Of a stretch of DNA of 64,000 nt, positions 33,784-41,495 are shown piece after piece. Source of the DNA: Phocaeicola faecalis (GTDB lineage Bacteria > Bacteroidota > Bacteroidia > Bacteroidales > Bacteroidaceae); assembly GCF_021730445.1 (NCBI RefSeq), contig NZ_JADNRM010000002.1:1-64000 (forward strand), given 5' to 3'. The notes under the pieces were generated by a model, which had not been told where the DNA came from, made no database searches, and saw nothing but the letters and a program-made list of their open reading frames with translations. The number at the start of each line of letters is the position of its first letter. Position 1 is the first letter of the stretch. A program made the position numbers and the translations under genes.

Positions 33784-35396
33784 ACAGACTAAGATTGATA
33801 AAGACAGCCTACACCGCTTTGGCGTGCCTCATGCTCGCCGCCTGTGCAAGCGATGAACTGACGGACGGCACGGTGCAGGACTTGCCCGAAGGGAAATACC
33901 CCTTGCAAATAGCAGGCGTAAGTATAACGGCGGGAAGCAATGCCGAGCCGTGGGGGGCGGATACTCCACAGACACGCATGGCGGAAAACACAACTGACGG
34001 AAAGAGCAGTGCGTGGGAAAACGGAGATAAGATAAAGGTACAAATAGGCGATGTTACACCGGGCACATACACTTACCAAAGCAGCGGTCTGACCGTAGCA
34101 GCTGGTGATGCGTACGCTTATTGGGCAAGCAAAGCAGATAATCAGACCATCCGGGCGTGGTACACCTCGTCTGGCAACGAAACGGTCGATCTCAGCGATC
34201 AGACAAAAGGTCTTGTCTATGTGGTGACAGCCCAGACAACTGCCAATTTCAACACAGAAGTATCGCTGACATTCTCCCACGCTCTTGCCAAGGTGCGTGT
34301 GGGGCTTACCGGCGAGATAGCAAGTTTTGTGGATAATGTCAGCATAAAGGGCTACACCACCTGCGCCCTTTCACAAGGTACGTGGAATGGTGCGAATGTA
34401 GGTGAAATAAAAATGTATAAGGTGGCCGACAAGGTGTTTGAAGCCAATGTATATCCGGGTTATCAGATACAAGAAGTCAAGGCGAACAATGGGGCATGGA
34501 GTACACTTACTACCGCTGTCGCTCCTGAAGCAGCGAAAATATACAAGATAGAAATTGGGGTAACGAGCAAAACCATAACGTTGTCAACAGAAACGGAAGA
34601 AGTCTGTACCGTTGAAAGCGGCAAGTCTATTATCATTGATGGTGGAGGAAACGAGCTGAATAAAAGGATAGTCATCCAAGACAACGCAAAGGTCATGTTG
34701 AAGGACGTAAAACTCGCTGCCCCTACCACCGAAGTCAATACCATAGAAATAAATGGCTCTGCAACGCTATTGTTATCGGGTACTAATGAAATCAACGGTG
34801 CCACGTATGGCTGCCCATTAACTGTCATAGGAGGTACGTTGACCATTAACGGAACAGATAACGACAAATTGACACTGACTGGAGGGATTTCTTATAATGC
34901 TGGAGGCTTGGGCCTTTGTGAAGGGGCAAGCCTGATTATCAATGGTGGACATATTGTGGCTACTAGTCAGGCTTCAGATGGAAGCGGAATTGGGTCCTAT
35001 TGGACTGGGTGGAATAATCCTAACTGTGGCTCTATCACAATAAACGGGGGCCAAATAGAAGCAACTGGCGGTAGTCGATCGGCAGGAATAGGAGCAGGAA
35101 GTCAATGTAAATGTGGGGATATCATCATAACAGGAGGTACTATTACCGCTACAGGTGGAAGTCAGTACGGAGCCGGTATTGGCTCAGGTGGAAGTGGTCA
35201 TCGGTACGATCCTGAATGTGGAAATATTACAATATCCGGAGAAAATACTGTGGTTACGGCAGCGGCAAGCGGAACAGACTGCGATAAGATAGGTATCGGT
35301 GGTAAAGGTGGAATATGCGGCACCGTCACCATTAAAGCCGGTGTTACAGTAAACAGCACTAAGTATACCGAAGACCATGTTGGCAGGATTGAATGA
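33780..35396 (+). CDS. Fimbrillin-like lipoprotein with glycine-rich repeat tail
   Basis: A 538-aa lipoprotein. The signal (LIKTAYTALACLMLAACASD, lipid Cys about 22) is followed by a fimbrillin-type domain (LPEGKYPLQIAGVSITAG, WENGDKIKVQIGD, SLTFSHALAKVRVGL). From about residue 300 to the end it becomes a parallel beta-helix-like repeat (TVIGGTLTINGTD, LIINGGHIVATSQASDGSG, ITINGGQIEATGGSRSAGIG, IIITGGTITATGGSQYGAGI). Such tails occur in surface carbohydrate-binding or adhesive proteins. It is coupled by a 4-base overlap to gp25. The same LPEGKYP block occurs in the fimbrillin at 20924. Outer-surface location is predicted. Confidence 0.8.
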   Translation: MNRLRLIKTAYTALACLMLAACASDELTDGTVQDLPEGKYPLQIAGVSITAGSNAEPWGADTPQTRMAENTTDGKSSAWENGDKIKVQIGDVTPGTYTYQSSGLTVAAGDAYAYWASKADNQTIRAWYTSSGNETVDLSDQTKGLVYVVTAQTTANFNTEVSLTFSHALAKVRVGLTGEIASFVDNVSIKGYTTCALSQGTWNGANVGEIKMYKVADKVFEANVYPGYQIQEVKANNGAWSTLTTAVAPEAAKIYKIEIGVTSKTITLSTETEEVCTVESGKSIIIDGGGNELNKRIVIQDNAKVMLKDVKLAAPTTEVNTIEINGSATLLLSGTNEINGATYGCPLTVIGGTLTINGTDNDKLTLTGGISYNAGGLGLCEGASLIINGGHIVATSQASDGSGIGSYWTGWNNPNCGSITINGGQIEATGGSRSAGIGAGSQCKCGDIIITGGTITATGGSQYGAGIGSGGSGHRYDPECGNITISGENTVVTAAASGTDCDKIGIGGKGGICGTVTIKAGVTVNSTKYTEDHVGRIE

Positions 35397-35437
35397 TTGT
35401 TATGTCAGATTTGCTGACTGCTAATAAATATCTCTTT

Positions 35438-35468
35438 GCTTTTCCTGAAGTGTCACTTCGGGAAAAGC
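35438..35468 (+). terminator. 15-bp-arm hairpin after fimbrillin gene
   Basis: GCTTTTCCTGAAGTG (35438-35452) pairs with CACTTCGGGAAAAGC (35454-35468) with one G-T pair. It lacks a T-run on this strand, so it may be an attenuator or REP element rather than a strong terminator. Confidence 0.5.
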
Positions 35469-35521
35469 AAGGTGAAACAGAGAGAAACGAAATATTGTAT
35501 TAACTTTAAAATTGAGTGATT

Positions 35522-36157
35522 ATGTACGAAGCAAGACAAAATAAGGAAAATATGAATAGAGTTATAGGTGGTGAGGATGTTAATTGTAATAGACAGAAAA
35601 TCAAGAATAAAAAAACAGTTAATCATAAATGTGTGACAATGCAGCAGCTTTTAAGGGCAAATAATATTATCCAAAACAAGCCGCTTCAATTTGTTAGTTT
35701 CATTAATAAGACTTATGCAGGAGAAATCTCAAGATGGGGATTTAATCAGAAAAGTTTGGTTAATAGTGCAATAAATAAAGGAAATAGTCATTTAACTTTA
35801 TCCCAAAATGAAACTCAAGATCCAATAGTACAAAACTGTATTGCTCTTGTGATAGATGCTATATCAGATAATGATCTAAAAATCTATAAGTTGCATACAG
35901 ATGGAATACTTGCACTTTCTGTTCCAAATGGGCCACTTGAGATTTCGTTAAACATTACTGCACATGGAGATGATGAGGATGAAATCTCAAAGACTTTAAT
36001 CCACGAGTGTTTTCATATAAAATGTGGAGGACTTACAGGTGTAAATGAATATTCTTGCACTTGCGACAAAGATGCTGCGAAAAGAGATATTGAAAATAAA
36101 CAAAATAGTTCTAACATAAATCCTGATTCATTTGCACAATTTGTTATGAAATGCTAA
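35522..36157 (+). CDS. Putative effector, HExxH metallopeptidase (M35-like)
   Basis: A 211-aa AT-rich gene in a GC-rich operon. The zinc motif HECFH is at residues 161-165 (KTLIHECFHIKCGG). It is followed by a tail of the type seen in deuterolysin-like M35 toxin domains: DKDAAKRDIENKQNSSNI and NPDSFAQFV, like the A-x-NADSYA-x-F end of that family. The third ligand, usually an Asp, is not obvious (TGVNEYSC). The first 60 residues are basic and have no signal peptide, as expected for cargo loaded in the cytoplasm. I start at ATG 35522, not the GTG two codons earlier, because the leader around it matches the next effector at 37342. The family call is tentative. Confidence 0.6.
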   Translation: MYEARQNKENMNRVIGGEDVNCNRQKIKNKKTVNHKCVTMQQLLRANNIIQNKPLQFVSFINKTYAGEISRWGFNQKSLVNSAINKGNSHLTLSQNETQDPIVQNCIALVIDAISDNDLKIYKLHTDGILALSVPNGPLEISLNITAHGDDEDEISKTLIHECFHIKCGGLTGVNEYSCTCDKDAAKRDIENKQNSSNINPDSFAQFVMKC

Positions 36158-36167
36158 TAGATGCCCG

Positions 36168-36243
36168 TTCCTACGGATTTGCAATCCGCAGGCTATGCGT
36201 ATCAGGATTTATAATCCGCTATCCGAAGCGTGACTTCGGGGGA
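36168..36243. repeat. REP-like hairpins after the first effector
   Basis: Three short hairpins in a row: CGGATTTGCAATCCG, GGATTTATAATCC and CCGAAGCGTGACTTCGG. Similar GGATT-N-AATCC units occur at 20788 and 43321, and the CGAAG-TGACTTCGG unit resembles 35438-35468. Confidence 0.6.
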
Positions 36244-36332
36244 TGCAAAGTGAGACAAAGATAAATGAACTCCGTGCAGCCCATGAAGTGGGAACTCTGA
36301 TTCAGTGGAAAATAAAAACTCCGGGCAAGAGC

Positions 36333-36455
36333 ACAACTTTGTTAAAAGTTGCTTCGTCGCTGTCAGCGACAGTGCAAAAATGTAAAAAGATGCTTTGTCG
36401 CTACCAGCGACAGCCCGAATTTGTTAAAAGAAGCTATATCACCATCAGCGACAGT
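36333..36455 (+). repeat. Three 41-nt tandem hairpin repeats
   Basis: Each unit has an AAAAG-rich half and the hairpin GTCGCT-N3-AGCGAC. The hairpins lie at 36356-36370, 36397-36411 and 36438-36452, so the period is exactly 41. The third is degenerate on its left arm. They lie in the leader of the DUF6261 gene (36527). Confidence 0.75.
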
Positions 36456-36526
36456 CCGACTTTGCAGAAAGTTGCCCTGTCCGTTTAAAATAACATCAAA
36501 AAAACAACCATTAAAAACAGAAAATT

Positions 36527-37240
36527 ATGGCAAAGATTAAAAACTTCAATATCAAGAAACTTCGTACCGAAGAAGACTTCGGCTTCCAGAAACGCATCGA
36601 GGCCGAAACCGCCCTGCTCACCGTAGAGACCGACAAGCCGATGGTAGCCGCCTACAAAGCCGCCCTCACCGCCTTCGATGATGCCCTGAAAGGCAGTACA
36701 AGCAACTCTCTGTCGTCCGCCGTGACCCGTGCCGACGAAATGGCGGATGCCGCATGGAGCGGACTCAATGCCCAGACAAAGGCGATGCTGGGTCACCCCG
36801 TTGAAGCCCTCCGTACCGTTGCCGCCGAAGCTTCCGCCCTCATCGCCAAGTACGGCAACCCCACCGCCATGGCCTACAACGAAGAGTACGGTCGTCTGCA
36901 CAATCTCCTGCAAGACCTCGCCGCCCTCGGTATCGAGAAGCAGAAGCAAATCTATATCGACGCTTGGGTCACCGAGCTTCAGACCCGCTGTGACGAGTTC
37001 GCTGCCGCCTCTGCCGCCCGCGATGCCGAAGCCGCCCTCCGCATCACCGGTATTGTGAAGCAGACTCGCAATGATGCCGATGATGCTTTCCGTGCGCTGG
37101 CGGAGCGTGTGAATGCGCTTGCGCTGGTGAATGGCGAAGATGCGTATGCCACGTTCATTGACCATGTGAATGTGATTATTGAGCAGGCGAATGCGGTGCT
37201 GGCAGGGAGAAGTACAAGGGCGGAGAAGAAGAAAGAGTAA
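36527..37240 (+). CDS. DUF6261-type helical protein
   Basis: A 237-aa protein, almost wholly alpha-helical and rich in Ala and acidic residues (MAKIKNFNIKKLRTEEDFGF, then AYKAALTAFDDALKGSTS). It has no signal peptide and ends in a basic tail (AGRSTRAEKKKE). Bacteroides genomes carry many DUF6261 proteins of unknown function. It is GC-rich like the eCIS genes. The first 25 codons and leader are duplicated at 42634-42707. The position between two putative effectors suggests a chaperone or immunity role, but this is inference. Confidence 0.7.
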   Translation: MAKIKNFNIKKLRTEEDFGFQKRIEAETALLTVETDKPMVAAYKAALTAFDDALKGSTSNSLSSAVTRADEMADAAWSGLNAQTKAMLGHPVEALRTVAAEASALIAKYGNPTAMAYNEEYGRLHNLLQDLAALGIEKQKQIYIDAWVTELQTRCDEFAAASAARDAEAALRITGIVKQTRNDADDAFRALAERVNALALVNGEDAYATFIDHVNVIIEQANAVLAGRSTRAEKKKE

Positions 37241-37341
37241 AGACGGTTGGGATAAATCTTGTTGTCGAAAGGTGCTCTCCCTGTCATCAGGGAGACTGCA
37301 TTTCAAAGAAGGAATTGTAGTAACTTTAAAATAGAATGAAT

Positions 37342-39057
37342 ATGTACACGGGTAGGCAATTAAAGAATGAGGCGGGAAACAAAGTTTCTCGGCAGATGGA
37401 ATGTGGGGCGAGGCAGTTGGTGCAGATACGGGATGAGAGGAAAACTTTCATTCAACAATATCCGTCAATCCATTTTATTTCTAAAGTATCAAAGCCTAAT
37501 GATAAGATGCAAACTTTATCACAAATGTATAATGGCTTACATACACCTATTGCCCGTCCAATGACTATTCAAATGCTAAACCCCTTTATAAGACGTTTAC
37601 TTAAAGGTAGCGCAGCTGGAGCAATACTAGGCTCTATAGTACCTGGCATTGGAAATTTAATTGGAGGAGCTGTAGGGGCAATTACAAGTTTAGCTAAAGA
37701 GCTCATAGAAGCTCAAAAACGGAAAAGAATAGCGGAAGAAAAAGGGGTAACTGTTTCAGATGACATAAGTGGGTTTATTCTTGCAAAAGTTGAAGATGTT
37801 TTGAAAATATTACCTCTTGCTCATTTAAAAGGAAATGGGAGACTTCGGCATATTAAGACAGGAGACAATGACATGGGAAATGCCAGTTCTTATGATGGTG
37901 AAAGTACTATTAATATTTGTAATCCATTAAGTATGCCTGATTTTTTATATGCTTTATTAAGTAAAAAGTATGGTTTGATAAGATACTGTATGGATAAAGG
38001 CTCTATAAAAAAAGGTTCCACTATTGGGTATGGCAATGAACGACAATATAATTCAAAAATAGATGAAGAATATATGAACTCCCAACCTAGACATGTAATG
38101 GCTGGTGTGTCCGAAGCCAATTCGCAAGAGAAATTGTTGTCGTGGACTTTAAGACATGAAATAGGTCACTCTATTGATCAACAGATACATTGGCAAGATG
38201 ATTATTCCAAAGAAACTATGTTTGGAGGATGGGAAATGCTTGACAAAGAAAAATTTTCAGAGAAAATCTTAGAGATGGTACATGTAAACAAAGAAGATGT
38301 TACTTTTAAAATTGAAAAAGATGAAGATGGAAGTCCTATGAAATTCTTATCTGCCTTAGATCTTATATCAAGAGGATTAAAATATGATGTTAGTATCAGA
38401 AACAAAGGTGAAGATGTTGATAATAAGAAAATTCTCGAAAAAATAAAGAGGAAATGTTTCTTAGCTTTTAATCATCCATGGATGTTTGATGATGGATGTA
38501 TAAAGGACTTATCATGTGATAATAAGATTTATATGTATGATGAATATGGCAACCCATGCAGTTACAGAGCAGACCAAAGAAAATATGCGGTTTCTAATTA
38601 TCAATTTGCAGCTGCTAATGAATGGTTCGCAGAAGCTTACGCTGCATTTTATAATCCAGACCCAAATGCAGCTTCAAGAGAACGCCTTTCAAATGATGTA
38701 AAAAAATGGTTTACAGAAAATTTAGGCGGGTATAATAAGAGTGACAGATGGAATTCCCCAGCTGCGTTCATTACAAAAAATGGCACATTAACTGCTGCTT
38801 ATAAAAAATGCGCATATTACCTGCATGAATACACAAAAGATTATGCAAATATCGATGAAAAAGGCATTTGGTATAAGGCTATTCAGCTTATGAATTTACG
38901 TGAATGGGAAAAAATGCCTATAGCTTATGAAATATATGATTTAACAAAATCAGATGATTCTATTGCCAATTATTATGCAGCTTGTAAACTAATAGAAAAT
39001 GTAGAATTGACAACTTATAGACAAACACTCTTGAACGAAAGAGACTCTCAGGCATAA
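37342..39057 (+). CDS. Putative effector, lethal-factor-like metalloprotease with membrane segment
   Basis: A 571-aa AT-rich gene. Residues 1-45 (MYTGRQLKNEAG) match the N-terminus of the effector at 35522. Residues about 90-122 form a Gly/Ala-rich hydrophobic stretch (GSAAGAILGSIVPGIGNLIG, then GAVGAITSLA), typical of membrane-inserting toxins. The zinc motif HEIGH is at 272-276 (LRHEIGHSIDQ) and a downstream Glu in NEWFAEAYAAFY (427-438) would be the third ligand. HExGHxxD with FAEA-type Glu is the pattern of anthrax-lethal-factor-type peptidases. No export signal is present, as expected for eCIS cargo. The start at 37342 is preferred by comparison with 35522; ATG 37336 is the alternative. 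Substrates are unknown. Confidence 0.7.
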   Translation: MYTGRQLKNEAGNKVSRQMECGARQLVQIRDERKTFIQQYPSIHFISKVSKPNDKMQTLSQMYNGLHTPIARPMTIQMLNPFIRRLLKGSAAGAILGSIVPGIGNLIGGAVGAITSLAKELIEAQKRKRIAEEKGVTVSDDISGFILAKVEDVLKILPLAHLKGNGRLRHIKTGDNDMGNASSYDGESTINICNPLSMPDFLYALLSKKYGLIRYCMDKGSIKKGSTIGYGNERQYNSKIDEEYMNSQPRHVMAGVSEANSQEKLLSWTLRHEIGHSIDQQIHWQDDYSKETMFGGWEMLDKEKFSEKILEMVHVNKEDVTFKIEKDEDGSPMKFLSALDLISRGLKYDVSIRNKGEDVDNKKILEKIKRKCFLAFNHPWMFDDGCIKDLSCDNKIYMYDEYGNPCSYRADQRKYAVSNYQFAAANEWFAEAYAAFYNPDPNAASRERLSNDVKKWFTENLGGYNKSDRWNSPAAFITKNGTLTAAYKKCAYYLHEYTKDYANIDEKGIWYKAIQLMNLREWEKMPIAYEIYDLTKSDDSIANYYAACKLIENVELTTYRQTLLNERDSQA

Positions 39058-39094
39058 CGGCACGCTCCGAACCACCTACGAAGCTAATCCTCGT

Positions 39095-39259
39095 CCCGAT
39101 TTTTTCTGTTCGCACGATTTCTATCGGCAGAAGCTGAATTATATTCATGACAATCCGGTGAGGCAGGAAATGGTTGCACGACAAGAAGAATATCTGTACA
39201 GTTCGGCAGTGGACTATGCAGGAGGAAAAGGGTTGCTGGAAGTGATTGTTTCGGATTGA
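39095..39259 (+). pseudogene. C-terminal remnant of a REP-associated transposase (RAYT)
   Basis: The frame reads FYRQKLNYIHDNPVRQEMVA then RQEEYLYSSAVDYAGGKGLL and stops at 39259. QKLNYIH-NPV and YLYSSA-DYAG are hallmarks of the Y1/IS200-like RAYT family. Only the last 50 or so residues remain. REP-type hairpins nearby fit its former activity. Confidence 0.75.
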
Positions 39260-39321
39260 AAATCCTGATACTCGGGACAATCTGATTGCAAATCCGATTG
39301 AACAAAAAATCCGATTGAACG

Positions 39322-39529
39322 AAAGTATAGACAGACTATATAAGCACATTTCATGGTGCTTAACACAATACGTTCTTTGACATGTTGGGACAAAACGGAA
39401 AATAAGAGAATAATATATTTGGTGATGAAGTGCGAATGACGTATCTTTGTTGCTGTAAATCAAACGAAAGGAGGATAATGTATGGCAAGACCCATTAAGG
39501 AAACCCCAATCTTGTTCGGGGAAGACGCA
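39322..39529 (+). repeat. 208-bp direct repeat, copy A (promoter and antitoxin start)
   Basis: Near-identical to 40467-40674 (offset 1145). It covers leader, the 18-nt motif, promoter, ribosome binding site and the first 16 codons of the antitoxin gene. Only a few base changes are seen. Confidence 0.9.
39371..39449 (+). promoter_or_regulatory. Recurring 18-nt motif (copy 3) and promoter
   Basis: CGTTCTTTGACATGTTGG (39371-39388), then TTTG (39418-39421), 20 bases, TATCTTTG (39442-39449). The gene has a strong AAAGGAGG ribosome binding site (about 39470-39477). Confidence 0.75.
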
Positions 39530-39640
39530 AAGAAGTTCTTGAAATCAATTGAAGATGTCAAGCCGGCTTCCCAACAAGAAAAGCAGCGGATTAAGTCTGC
39601 TTACGAGAAAATGAAGAAAATAGCCACATTCATGATGTAA
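39482..39640 (+). CDS. Antitoxin of MARPIKETP family (copy 2)
   Basis: A 52-aa protein (MARPIKETPILFGEDAKKFL, then a Lys-rich helical tail ending IATFMM). It lies 8 bases before a GNAT acetyltransferase gene. The conserved N-terminus probably binds DNA and the variable C-terminus the toxin. The short length and the partner type suggest a Bacteroidetes counterpart of the TacA/AtaR antitoxins, but I see no RHH pattern to prove it. Confidence 0.75.
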   Translation: MARPIKETPILFGEDAKKFLKSIEDVKPASQQEKQRIKSAYEKMKKIATFMM

Positions 39641-39648
39641 TATTTTCT

Positions 39649-40160
39649 ATGAGACTGATTAAAATAGAAGATACCAACGAAATAAAGCCATTCAATTGCG
39701 GTGACGACGACTTGAATGGCTTTTTGTTGGAAGATGCCCGCTATTACCAAGAGCAATTGATAGCCAATACGTTTATAATGGAAAACGAGGAAGCGACAAT
39801 CGCCTTTTTCAGCTTGCTTAATGATAAGATTTCCCAGACAACCATTGACAAGAACCTTTGGCGCAAGTTGCGTAAATCTTTTCCTTATAGAAAGCATTTG
39901 GGCAGTTATCCGGCTTCAAGATAGGCAGGCTGGGTGTAACGACCTCTCATCGTGGCGAAGGTATCGGCACGGACATCGTTTCCGCCGTAAAGCAGATGCT
40001 TATCAACCGGCAGTCAGTATCCGCCACTCGTTTCCTCACTGTTGACGCATACCTTTCGGCTGTTTCTTTTTACGAGAAGAACGGTTTTCGTCCGCTTCTG
40101 AATACGCCCTGTGAAGATACCCTTCCCATGTATTTCGATTTAATGCAACTTGTCAAATAA
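39649..40160 (+). pseudogene. Frameshifted GNAT toxin
   Basis: The first part (MRLIKIEDTNEIKPFNCGDD to GSYPASR) runs into a stop at 39924. The rest of the domain continues in another frame (KIGRLGVTTSHRGEGIGTDI, FLTVDAYLSAVSFYEKNGF) to a stop at 40160. A single-base indel near 39918 explains this. The acetyl-CoA loop (RGEGIG) lies after the shift, so the product is inactive unless frameshifting restores it. Compare the intact homologue at 40786. Confidence 0.85.
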
Positions 40161-40199
40161 ATCGTATCTTTCCCCATAGCATTCCTATTCTCTTATTTT

Positions 40200-40250
40200 C
40201 CGCCCCTCAATTCCGTTCTTAACTGTTGATGGAATTGAGGGGCGGTTTCC
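40200..40250 (+). terminator. Terminator of GNAT cassette A
   Basis: CCGCCCCTCAATTCC (40200-40214) pairs perfectly with GGAATTGAGGGGCGG (40231-40245), followed by TTTCCGTTTT. The same terminator and about 30 further bases recur at 41390. Confidence 0.85.
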
Positions 40251-40363
40251 GTTTTGTCCCGGCAGGACAAGATGAGCGAAAAACTAATCTTCCCGAACCC
40301 GTTCGAGGAAGTAAAGCAAAAGGAACGGAACCTATAAATCAAACCATAAAAAACGAAAGTATT

Positions 40364-40465
40364 ATGGCAATTTTAGTAAACCCCATTCAGCGCCCCAATC
40401 CGCTCGACAAGGATGCCGCCAAGAAATGGTATGTAGTGCAAGTGACAGTGGATTCTGCTATATGA
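40364..40465 (+). pseudogene. 5' fragment of an HU-like DNA-binding protein gene
   Basis: The ORF reads MAILVNPIQRPNPLDKDAAK then KWYVVQVTVDSAI and stop. This is the N-terminus of the long HU-family proteins of Bacteroides. It breaks off exactly where the second copy of the 208-bp repeat begins (40467), so cassette B inserted into or replaced the rest of the gene. Confidence 0.75.
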
Positions 40466-40466
40466 T

Positions 40467-40674
40467 AAAGTATAGACAGACTATATAAGCACATTTCATG
40501 GTGCTTAACACAATACGTTCTTTGACATGTTGGGACAAAACGGAAAATAAGAGAATAATATATTTGGTGATGAAGTGCGAATGGCGTATCTTTGTTGCTG
40601 TAAATCAAATGAAAGGAGGATAATGTATGGCAAGACCCATTAAAGAAACCCCAATCTTGTTCGGGGAAGATGCA
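40467..40674 (+). repeat. 208-bp direct repeat, copy B
   Basis: Near-identical to 39322-39529; differences include GAATGGCG for GAATGACG. With the antitoxin, GNAT gene and terminator it forms a 1-kb duplicated cassette. Confidence 0.9.
40516..40594 (+). promoter_or_regulatory. Recurring 18-nt motif (copy 4) and promoter
   Basis: CGTTCTTTGACATGTTGG (40516-40533), then TTTG (40563-40566), 20 bases, TATCTTTG (40587-40594). Confidence 0.75.
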
Positions 40675-40779
40675 CGCCGCTTCTTGGAACGGATGAAGAA
40701 TCCGCCCAAGGAAACAAAGGAAGAAAGAAAAATCCGTCTGGAACACTATCATGCAGTGATGGCTGCATTCAAGAAATGA
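40627..40779 (+). CDS. Antitoxin of MARPIKETP family (copy 3)
   Basis: A 50-aa protein (MARPIKETPILFGEDARRFL, then ERMKNPPKETKEERKIRLEH, ending AFKK). It sits 6 bases before an intact GNAT gene, which makes this the one complete module of the three. The C-terminal half differs from copies 1 and 2, as expected for toxin-specific contacts. Confidence 0.8.
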   Translation: MARPIKETPILFGEDARRFLERMKNPPKETKEERKIRLEHYHAVMAAFKK

Positions 40780-40785
40780 TAAATT

Positions 40786-41361
40786 ATGGTTCTGACGGCA
40801 GAAATGTTTAGAGCGACTTATGAAGTTCGCCGCCTGAATAAAAAGGAAATGATAAAATCGTTCGATTGCGGAGACGCGGATTTGAACGATTTTATATTGA
40901 AGGAATCCTCGCTTTACCGGCAGGCATTATTGGCCGTCAGTTATGTTGTGGAGAAGAAGCAGGAGAACCATTCGGTCACGGCCTACTTCAGTCTGGCAAA
41001 CGACAAGGTTTCACTGAACGACTTTGAAAGCAAGACGGAATTTAATCGGTTCAGAAAGCATCGGTTCGTGAATGAGAAGCGGCTGAAAAGCTACCCTGCC
41101 GTAAAGATTTGCCGTTTGGGGGTCAATCGGGAAGCAAAAGGACTGCACATAGGTTCTTTTTTATTGGACTTTATCAAGAGTTACTTTGTGGTTGACAACA
41201 AGACCGGATGCCGATTCCTGACGTTGGACGCTTATGCCGCAGCCATCCCTTTCTATCTGAAGAATGGTTTCATTCCTCTGAATGAGGAGGATGCCGATTC
41301 AGAAACACGCTTGTTGTATTTCGATTTGGAAACCATTTCTGATGACGATTTTGAAGAATAA
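40786..41361 (+). CDS. GNAT acetyltransferase, probable toxin
   Basis: A 191-aa GNAT-fold protein. It opens with the element shared by its relatives (SFDCGDADLNDFILKESSLY). The acetyl-CoA loop is VNREAKGLHIGSFLLDFI, which is weaker than the usual Q/RxxGxG/A, and the end is FYLKNGFIPLNEEDADSETR. GNAT toxins such as TacT and AtaT acetylate charged tRNA and stop translation. Together with the small antitoxin upstream it forms a complete pair with its own promoter (40563-40594) and terminator (41390). It seems intact. Confidence 0.82.
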   Translation: MVLTAEMFRATYEVRRLNKKEMIKSFDCGDADLNDFILKESSLYRQALLAVSYVVEKKQENHSVTAYFSLANDKVSLNDFESKTEFNRFRKHRFVNEKRLKSYPAVKICRLGVNREAKGLHIGSFLLDFIKSYFVVDNKTGCRFLTLDAYAAAIPFYLKNGFIPLNEEDADSETRLLYFDLETISDDDFEE

Positions 41362-41389
41362 TATATAAATATATTCTCTCTCTTATTTT

Positions 41390-41440
41390 CCGCCCCTCAA
41401 TTCCATTCTTTACAACAGATGGAATTGAGGGGCGGTTTCC
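41390..41440 (+). terminator. Terminator of GNAT cassette B
   Basis: CCGCCCCTCAATTCC (41390-41404) pairs with GGAATTGAGGGGCGG (41421-41435), followed by TTTCCGTTTT. Same sequence as at 40200. Confidence 0.85.
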
Positions 41441-41495
41441 GTTTTGTCCCGGCAGGACAAGATGAGCCGGGAAACCAACCTTCCCGAACCGCAAA

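Noticed and set aside
36333-36455. CRISPR array
   Set aside because: Repeats are adjacent, imperfect and without unique spacers; no cas genes are in the window. The same holds for 15571-15656 and 41496-41561.
39056-39085. Third copy of the baseplate gene start (GGCACGCTCCG shared)
   Set aside because: Similarity is limited to a dozen bases and the following codons differ; chance is possible.
39649-40160. Programmed frameshift in the GNAT gene
   Set aside because: No slippery heptamer or downstream structure is visible at the junction near 39918, and the sister copy at 40786 is in one frame. A plain indel is simpler.
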